DNA of 64,000 nt from Deltaproteobacteria bacterium. Lineage in GTDB: Bacteria; Myxococcota; Kuafuiibacteriia; Kuafuiibacteriales; Kuafuiibacteriaceae. The notes under the pieces are model-generated. The model was not told the DNA's origin, did not search any database, and worked only from the letters and a program-made list of their open reading frames with translations. Location of the stretch: positions 1,116,001 to 1,180,000 of the forward strand of contig JADJBV010000001.1 of the NCBI GenBank assembly GCA_016703535.1, given 5' to 3'. Position numbers and translations under genes: made by a program. This document shows, in pieces, positions 58,574-64,000 of the stretch; within the stretch, counting starts at the first letter, position 1; the number at the start of each line of letters is the position of its first letter.

Positions 58574-60109
58574 GTGCGTGCGGGCCTCGCCAGCTGGGCG
58601 CTCGTCGTCCTCTCCCTCTCGCCCGGGTCCGCTTGGGCTCAGGCGCCGTCGGCCACCGCCGTCACCCGTTCCGAAACCCGCCGCTCCTTCGCCGAATACC
58701 TCTTCCTCGGCGCCCAACTTGGCCTGCGGCAGCGGGCCGCGGTCTACACCGAAGCGGCGACCCCGGGACCGAACGGCCGGGGTGAACTCCGCTTCTTCCT
58801 GAACGGGCGCGGCACGACGGGGCCCAACGGTCCCTTGGGCGCCTACCTGGGTTTGGGGGTCATCGGTCGCACCCCGGTCACCCCCACCGATCTGGCCGGT
58901 GATCCGCTACTCGACCCCTATGACAACTTCGAGGTGTCCCAGAACCTGCGTTTGCTCTCGGCCCACCTGGAGTATCAACACCGCCCCGAAGAAGGCCCCA
59001 CCGATCTGGTGGTGCGGGCCGGCCGCCTCGCCAACTTGGACGGTCGAGCGATGGTCCTGCTCTACGACGGCGCCGCCCTCCGCTATTCGCCGATCCCGAT
59101 CTTCGGGGTGACGGTCTTCGGTGGCCGCCGGGCTTCTTTGGATCGGGGCTTCGCGGATCAGCGGGGAGATCTCGAGGCCCAGCTGGTCGCCGGCGGCGCG
59201 ATCGATCTGGCCCTCGAGGCGCTGCACCTGGAGTTGGCCCACCAATACGAAGACCTCCAGCAAACTCGGCTCAGCGTCGGTTGGGCCCCTTCGGCGCTGC
59301 TCAGCGTCGGGCTCAGCGCTCAGGCCCTCTACGGCGCCCCAGCCGTCGCCGAGGGAAAATCTGGTTTTGCAACGGTATTGCGTCTGGACGCGGACTACGC
59401 CAGCGAAAGCGGCGCCACCACCGGGTACCTGGTCCTGGAGGGGCAACTCGGCACGGATCCCCGCAGCTACGGCCGCGGCGGGCGGGCGCCGACCTTGGCC
59501 GAGCTGCAGGCGGTCCGAGGTTTGGCGATCACCGACGCCAAGTTGGATCGGCTGTTCTTCGGCGCCGAACCTGGCCACGGCCACGCCGAGTTGGCCTTGA
59601 CCCACTGGGTGTTGCCGTTTTTGGGCGTGTCGGGTGGGGTCTTCGGCCGCAGCCCGTGGTCGAACGAAGACCTCCTGAGCCTCCGCCCCCGGGTCTTGGA
59701 GGCCTGGCTGGGGCCCGAGTTGGCCTTTGGCCTTGGGCAACGGGTGGCCGTCGAGTTGCGCCTCGCGCTGGAAGATCCAGGCGAGTCGGCGCGGATCTTC
59801 ACCACCGTCGGCGATGGCCCCCGGCGCCAACAGTCGGTCCGGGCCTTCGCTGAGTTGCCGATCCGCTTCGGCGAAAGTGTGGTCTTGGCCTTACGTCCCG
59901 AAGGGGAGCTCTACGCCTGGTCCAGCCGGGGTTCTAGCAGCGAGGCCAGCGGGCAAGTTGGTTATTCGGCGGGGGGCTTGTTCACCTTGGGGTGGGGCCA
60001 AAACCTGCGGCTCACCGGTCGCTACGGCGTGGCCAACCTGCCCGACCTGATCGCCGACGGCGTCTCCTTGATCCACGACGCCGAGGTGATCTTGGAGGGC
60101 GCCTACTGA
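58574..60109 (+). CDS. Outer-membrane beta-barrel protein
   Basis: A 511-residue protein with a signal peptide (MRAGLASWALVVLSLSPGSAWAQAPS; GTG start). The mature 490 residues consist of many alternating amphipathic strands (GELRFFLNGRGT, LGAYLGLGVIG, DLVVRAGRLANLDGRAMVLLYDG, FGVTVFGGRRASLDRGFADQRGD, TGYLVLEGQLGTDPRSYG, VAVELRLALEDPGESARIF), as in large barrels of 20 or more strands. There is no plug. The stop codon shares one base with the ATG of the multihaem cytochrome gene (TGATG). Such adjacency is the genetic mark of MtrB-type porins that sheath a periplasmic decahaem protein, though this barrel is shorter than MtrB (about 690). No sequence similarity to MtrB was noticed. Confidence 0.72.
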   Translation: MRAGLASWALVVLSLSPGSAWAQAPSATAVTRSETRRSFAEYLFLGAQLGLRQRAAVYTEAATPGPNGRGELRFFLNGRGTTGPNGPLGAYLGLGVIGRTPVTPTDLAGDPLLDPYDNFEVSQNLRLLSAHLEYQHRPEEGPTDLVVRAGRLANLDGRAMVLLYDGAALRYSPIPIFGVTVFGGRRASLDRGFADQRGDLEAQLVAGGAIDLALEALHLELAHQYEDLQQTRLSVGWAPSALLSVGLSAQALYGAPAVAEGKSGFATVLRLDADYASESGATTGYLVLEGQLGTDPRSYGRGGRAPTLAELQAVRGLAITDAKLDRLFFGAEPGHGHAELALTHWVLPFLGVSGGVFGRSPWSNEDLLSLRPRVLEAWLGPELAFGLGQRVAVELRLALEDPGESARIFTTVGDGPRRQQSVRAFAELPIRFGESVVLALRPEGELYAWSSRGSSSEASGQVGYSAGGLFTLGWGQNLRLTGRYGVANLPDLIADGVSLIHDAEVILEGAY

Positions 60110-61922
60110 TGTCGGCGAAGGGTTGGAGTCGGGTGGCCCTGATCCTCGGGGGGCTGATGGCGTCGAACGTCGCGGCGGCTCAGACCCAACGTTGCGGCGG
60201 CGAAACTTGGGCGGCCTTGGCGGCGGATCGGTACCAAGACGAACGGCTCGGGCCCTTGTTGGCCCACTTCAATCGCCTGCCCGACACCGACCGTTGCCCG
60301 AAGGAAAAGTTCGTGCGCTTGCCGGCTCGGATCCGCCACCAGGTCCAGCTGGGGCAGACGCTGAAGGCGGTCGCCGCCCGCTTCTGTCGGGGCTCGGGGG
60401 CTCAAGCGTACCTGCGATCGCTCAACCAACTCCCCGAAGGCACCGAACCGGCCACCGATCAGCAACTGATCGTGCCGGCCGAGCTGGAGCTTTCGGTCGG
60501 CGCCCGGCCCGAGGCCGAACTCAGCCAACTTTTTGGTCTGCCCACCTTGGAGACCATCCGGGCCTACAACGGCCTCGGACCCAAAGATCCCTTCACCCCC
60601 GGCGGCACCGTGTATGTGCCGTTGTTGCTGGAGCTGAAGGGCCAAAAGCCGACCGAACCCGGGGCCAAGCTCGCGCCATCCCCGCGCCTGCACCCTCTCC
60701 AGCGCCGACGCCGCCGCCCTCGGCCGCGCCTCAGGCCTCGATCGCGCCCGCGGCCGCGCTCACGACCGCACTCACCGACCGCTTCCGGCCAGTGGACCTG
60801 TTGGCCCGCCCGGCGGACTTCGCCCACCCCACCCATCGGGCCGCCTTGGGGACGGACGCCTGCGAGTTTTGCCACGCGCCCGATCCGCGGCAACCGGGCC
60901 GATACCAGCCGATCGCCGAGGAGACCTGCCGTCGTTGCCACGCCACCTTCGAGGCCAGCGATCCTTCGGCCCGCTTCGCGCGTTTGCCCCTGGCCTACGA
61001 TCACCCGCTGCATCAGTCGCCAGAAGGCAAGGCCAAGGCCCAGGGCTACACCGTGGAGTGCGGAACCTGTCACCCCGCGCCCGAGGCCTCCGGGACCCGG
61101 GCCTTGCCGGGGCACCCGGAGTGCCAGGCCTGCCACAACGACACCGAGGTGAAGCCGGCCATCGGCCAGGACTGTCAAGGATGTCACGGCCCGGCCGAAC
61201 GGGTGGAGCAACGTCGGCTCCAGCGGGCCACGCTCCACGAACACTATCGAGGCGGTGAACGAGGCACCGACGTCTTCTTCGGACACCCGATCCACTTGGC
61301 CGCCTTGCCCGCCGACGGCGATCAAACCTGTTTGCTGTGCCACGCCAGCGTCAAGACCGCCGCCAGCCCCATCGAGATCCGGGCCCCCAAGATGGCCGAC
61401 TGCTTGAGTTGCCACCGCGGTTTGGTCCAGACCCTGCTCGGCGAAGACACGGATCTCGATCGTTGCCGGACCTGTCACCTCTCCACCAACGCCCAGGTGG
61501 CGCCGGTGTTTGGGGCAGTCCTCGACAAACCTCTCAGCCACTCGGGCACTTTCCGCCGCCGTCACGGCCCGGAGGCCGCCGCCGATGACGGGGTCTGCGC
61601 CAGCTGCCACTTCGAGTTGGCTGGTGATCGAGGCCAGGAGTGCCAACGGTGTCACCAGCAGATCCGGCCCGCCGATCACGGGCCTCGGTTTCGCGACGAT
61701 CCCCACGGTCGGGCCGCGGTGCGAGATCCGGATCGCTGCGCCACCTGCCACCTGCGGGAGCGATGCGCCGACTGCCACAACGAACCGCCCCGAGATCACT
61801 TCCCCCGGGCCACCTTCCAGCTGCGCCACGCCCGGCAGGCCCGGGTGACGCCCCGGCGTTGCCTGACTTGCCACTCGCCGGAGGCCGACTGCGCCCGTTG
61901 CCACGACGTGCTCCGGCAATAA
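60109..61922 (+). CDS. LysM plus 14-haem c-type cytochrome, frame broken once
   Basis: One gene read in two frames. From the ATG at 60109 a signal peptide (LILGGLMASNVAAAQ) and a LysM-like part (HQVQLGQTLKAVAARFC, LRSLNQLPEG, LIVPAELELS) run in one frame to about 60677. From there sense continues one base out of frame through a Pro/Ala linker (PAPAPSPAPTPPPSAAPQ) into a cytochrome with 14 CxxCH motifs (CEFCH, CRRCH, CGTCH, CQACH, CQGCH, CLLCH, CLSCH, CRTCH, CASCH, CQRCH, CATCH, CADCH, CLTCH, CARCH), ending at 61922. Adding one base near 60677 restores about 605 residues. It is either a real mutation or a sequencing error. The product would be a periplasmic electron-transfer protein, perhaps paired with the barrel just upstream. 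Confidence 0.85.
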
Positions 61923-62010
61923 CGGGGTCCGCTGGGCCCGGGCGACCGGGCGCCTCGGCCGCGTCTGGCCAGATCACCGGGTGAGGGGGTATGCTCCTTC
62001 TGCCTCGCGT

Positions 62011-63042
62011 ATGCGCTGTCCGAGTTGTCATCGGGCCTACGCCGCCACCGAAAGGGTCTGTCCCAAGGACGGCGCCACCCTACTCGAGCCCTTGGACGTG
62101 GGGTTGCGTCGCGGACCCTGGGCCCTGTCTCAAACCGTGAAGGTTTTGGATCGGCTGCTGGCCGAGTTGGAGCCGCTCCACGCCACCGGCCGTTGTCACG
62201 GACGCCTCCAACCGGCGGCGGTGTTGGTCCACCAGCTGGGCGGAGCGGTGACGGTTCAGCTGGTGCCGGCTTCAGCGATCGATCCACCGGCGGCCGAATA
62301 CCAACCGCCGGAGCTGAGCGGGGGACAGGCGGCCCACGACAAAAGTGATCTCTACGCGGTGGGGCTCCTGGCCCACCACCTGTTGGCGGGACGGCCGCCT
62401 TTCCGCCACGCCCAGCCCACCGAGGTCCAGGCCCAGCAGCGGAGTGCGCCGCCGCCCAGCCTGCTCGGGCTCGCCTTACAAGACGTTCCCAATGAGCTCG
62501 ATGACTTGATCCGGCGGCTCCTGGCCAAAGATCCGGCCCAGCGGCCCCGGGGCCCGGGTGAGGTGCGGGATCTTTTGGCCAACCTTGAGCTCGACTCGAC
62601 GGTGATGGGCGAACGGCTCAAGGCCCTGACCGGTGAGGTCGGCCTGGGGGCGGTGGTGCCGGAGGTGCAAGAGGAGCTGGGGGAGGCCGCGACCTTGCCC
62701 CCTTCGGGCCCCAACATCCCGGCCTTCGGCGATGGCTTCTCCGAGGTCGATCCCTTCGCCGACACCTGGGTGCGGGGGCTCAGGCGAGATGCCTTGGACA
62801 CCGAACCCGACACGGTGGCGCCCACCGGGCGATCGCCGGGACCTTTGGTCGGTCGGGTCCCCGCCCCCGGACCCTCCCTCGACGCCGACACCACCATCGA
62901 TCCGGTGGATCCGGCCACCGCCCGCGGGACCTTCCAGACCTTACCCGAACCCGGCACCACGGGCCCCAAGTGGTGGTGGATCGTCGCCGCCTCGGCGTTG
63001 TTGGGGGTCTCGGCGGTGGGGGCCTATTGGTTCTTCCAATAA
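62011..63042 (+). CDS. Zinc-ribbon pseudokinase with C-terminal membrane helix
   Basis: A 343-residue protein starting at the ATG at 62011 (MRCPSCHRAYAATERVCPKDG). That start is a four-Cys zinc ribbon found ahead of many myxobacterial Ser/Thr kinases. Residues 40-205 resemble only the C-lobe of a kinase: LHATGRCHGRLQPAAVLV replaces HRDLKPxN (HGR in place of HRD), no DFG is seen, and the substrate helix part (YQPPELSGGQ, DLYAVGLLAHHLLAGRPPF, LLAKDPAQRP) is kept. There is no ATP-binding N-lobe, so it should be inactive. A low-complexity acidic tail and one membrane helix (WWIVAASALLGVSAVGAYWFF) close the protein. It probably acts as an anchor or decoy in kinase signalling. It overlaps the convergent hydrolase by 19 bases. 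Confidence 0.82.
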   Translation: MRCPSCHRAYAATERVCPKDGATLLEPLDVGLRRGPWALSQTVKVLDRLLAELEPLHATGRCHGRLQPAAVLVHQLGGAVTVQLVPASAIDPPAAEYQPPELSGGQAAHDKSDLYAVGLLAHHLLAGRPPFRHAQPTEVQAQQRSAPPPSLLGLALQDVPNELDDLIRRLLAKDPAQRPRGPGEVRDLLANLELDSTVMGERLKALTGEVGLGAVVPEVQEELGEAATLPPSGPNIPAFGDGFSEVDPFADTWVRGLRRDALDTEPDTVAPTGRSPGPLVGRVPAPGPSLDADTTIDPVDPATARGTFQTLPEPGTTGPKWWWIVAASALLGVSAVGAYWFFQ

Positions 63043-63992
63043 CGTTGCAAGACAGCTTGCGCTTCGGGATCTCGCATCGAAAAGTCCCGATCGAAGAAGG
63101 CCCGGCCCGGGATCCACTTCCAAAGGAACACACCCCGGACGAAGGGCGCCGCTTGCACGCGCTCGAGGCCAATCGCCAGCAGCCGTCGCCGCAGCTCGAT
63201 GGCCTCGGTCGAGTCGTCATTGGCTGGCTCCCAGGGGCGCACCGCCGCTTGTTTGCTCCGGGCGTAACCCAGCTCGTTGAACAACACCGGCTTTTGGTAG
63301 GCCTGGGAAAGTTCGGCCAGGTAGAGGAGCGGCCGGTCCCAGGCGGCCCTCAGCTCGGCGTCGCTGGGGTTTGAGCCTTTGGCCAACGGGAAATAGCCCT
63401 GGACGCCGATCAGATCGACCGCGTCCCAAAATCGCACCCGATCCAGGCCGTTCCAATTGGCGGCGTAGACCAGCTGGCCCCGGTACACCGCCCGGACCGC
63501 GGCGATGATCCGCCGCCACTCGGCCTCGTGATCCATCGTCGCCTCGTACTCCAGACCCACCGCAAACATCGGCGCCCCGACCGACTCGGCGAACTTGGCT
63601 TGGTCGACGATGAACGCCTGGTAGCCCTCGAAAAAACGGGCCCAGGCCTCTTGGTCCTTGCCGAAGTTGATGGTGCCGCGCCAGTCGAAGCGCCCCCAGT
63701 AGGCCAGGTGCGGCACCCAATACAACGACAAGCCGGAGGCCTTCACGAAGGCGGCGCCGCGGCCCAAAAACCGGGTCTGAGCGGCGGGCCGAAAGCGGAT
63801 CCGCCCGTCGGTTTCGACGCCGGCGTAAGGGTGGAGCTCGACCCAGGTGGTCCCCAGCTGCTTGAGCTCTTGCAAGGCAACTTGCATTTCCGGCTCACCC
63901 CAGGTCTCGCCCATACCGGGGCAAGACACGACCATGCCCTTGGCCAACTCGGCCGGCGCCGACAACAACAGGCTCAGTGCTGCGAGGTGCAC
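63024..63992 (-). CDS. Exported GH113-like glycoside hydrolase
   Basis: A 322-residue protein with a short export signal (HLAALSLLLSAPAELAKG). The (beta/alpha)8 pattern and residues fit the GH113 beta-mannanase family: GTTWVELHPYAG, YWVPHLAYWGRFDWRGTINF, and the two likely acids, E148 or E150 in FAVGLEYEATMDH and E240 in VLFNELGYARS. Substrate specificity is not certain; other mannan or glucan hydrolases are related. The GTG at 63992 is 8 bases from the window edge, so a start further out is possible. Two copies of the TGCAAG palindrome lie in this gene. Its 3' end overlaps the pseudokinase gene by 19 bases. Confidence 0.8.
   Translation of the reverse strand: MHLAALSLLLSAPAELAKGMVVSCPGMGETWGEPEMQVALQELKQLGTTWVELHPYAGVETDGRIRFRPAAQTRFLGRGAAFVKASGLSLYWVPHLAYWGRFDWRGTINFGKDQEAWARFFEGYQAFIVDQAKFAESVGAPMFAVGLEYEATMDHEAEWRRIIAAVRAVYRGQLVYAANWNGLDRVRFWDAVDLIGVQGYFPLAKGSNPSDAELRAAWDRPLLYLAELSQAYQKPVLFNELGYARSKQAAVRPWEPANDDSTEAIELRRRLLAIGLERVQAAPFVRGVFLWKWIPGRAFFDRDFSMRDPEAQAVLQRYWKNQ
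63045..63062. repeat. TTGCAAG-N4-CTTGCGC gapped palindrome
   Basis: It lies at the 3' end of the GH113-like gene, just beyond the pseudokinase stop. Coding strand CAA GCT GTC TTG CAA (QAVLQ). Confidence 0.75.
63870..63886. repeat. TTGCAAG-N4-CTTGCA gapped palindrome
   Basis: Arms TTGCAAG/CTTGCA around GCAA, near the 5' end of the GH113-like gene. Coding strand CAA GTT GCC TTG CAA (QVALQ). Confidence 0.8.
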
Positions 63993-64000
63993 TTGAAGCA

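Noticed and set aside
60123..60660. A separate gene in the second frame upstream of the cytochrome
   Set aside because: That frame is meaningless before about 60677, where the other frame encodes a signal peptide and a LysM-like domain; one frameshifted gene explains both.
1..64000. tRNA, rRNA, integrase, transposase or prophage genes
   Set aside because: None was recognised while reading both strands; the region looks like ordinary chromosome apart from the repeats listed.

Overview
The window is a GC-rich bacterial chromosome segment with dense genes, short gaps and many 4-base ATGA/GTGA overlaps. The gene content points to a Myxococcota-like or other former 'deltaproteobacterial' lineage: eukaryote-type Ser/Thr kinases beside an FHA-sigma54 activator, many lipoproteins with Cys- or Asp-rich repeats, large hybrid two-component proteins and a FadA/FadN pair. 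This is inferred from gene content only. No rRNA, tRNA, CRISPR array, integrase or insertion sequence was seen.

Region 1 (1-9382, all minus strand) is a signalling island. At its core are three genes joined by 4-base overlaps: a receiver protein with a C-terminal domain resembling KaiA/RsbU, a KaiB very close to the cyanobacterial protein, and a two-domain KaiC that keeps the Ser-Thr phosphorylation dyad. Around them lie three stand-alone response regulators, two PAS histidine kinases, a receiver-receiver-GGDEF cyclase and a truncated receiver-PAS protein. It looks like a complete KaiA-like/KaiB/KaiC timing module with its own input and output genes outside cyanobacteria.

Region 2 (9462-23324): a fatty-acid beta-oxidation pair (thiolase plus FadN-type dehydrogenase/hydratase), a Cys-rich lectin-like lipoprotein, a 474-base non-coding stretch full of inverted repeats, an FG-GAP lipoprotein, an acetyltransferase-like protein, a DHp-receiver protein without ATPase, membrane proteins, a TPMT-type methyltransferase, an SRPBCC protein and an ABC-F ATPase.

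Region 3 (23328-37784): an orphan protein, a membrane Ser/Thr kinase with two kinase domains, an FHA-sigma54 activator, a fibrinogen-like lipoprotein, a NUDIX/lipoprotein pair, RlmN overlapping a zinc-protease/TPR lipoprotein, dCTP deaminase, a haem lipoprotein and a membrane protein.

Region 4 (37803-45965) is a divergent cluster of three unfamiliar genes: an exported 1190-residue protein, a 1126-residue protein ending in a pyruvate kinase catalytic module, and a lipoprotein. Region 5 (46042-56466): an operon of nuclease-like protein, Asp/Cys-repeat lipoprotein and repeat-bearing porin, then Maf, a TlpA-like thioredoxin, an HDOD protein, a Rep/PcrA helicase overlapping a double OmpH-like protein, and a diguanylate cyclase. 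Region 6 (56527-64000): NUDIX, a lipoprotein, an outer-membrane barrel overlapping a 14-haem cytochrome whose frame is broken once (a possible porin-cytochrome electron conduit), a zinc-ribbon pseudokinase and a GH113-like hydrolase.

Across the window a gapped palindrome, TTGCAAG-N4-CTTGCAA, recurs inside unrelated genes, nearly always in the same codon phase. A 42-base non-coding repeat occurs twice in opposite orientation.
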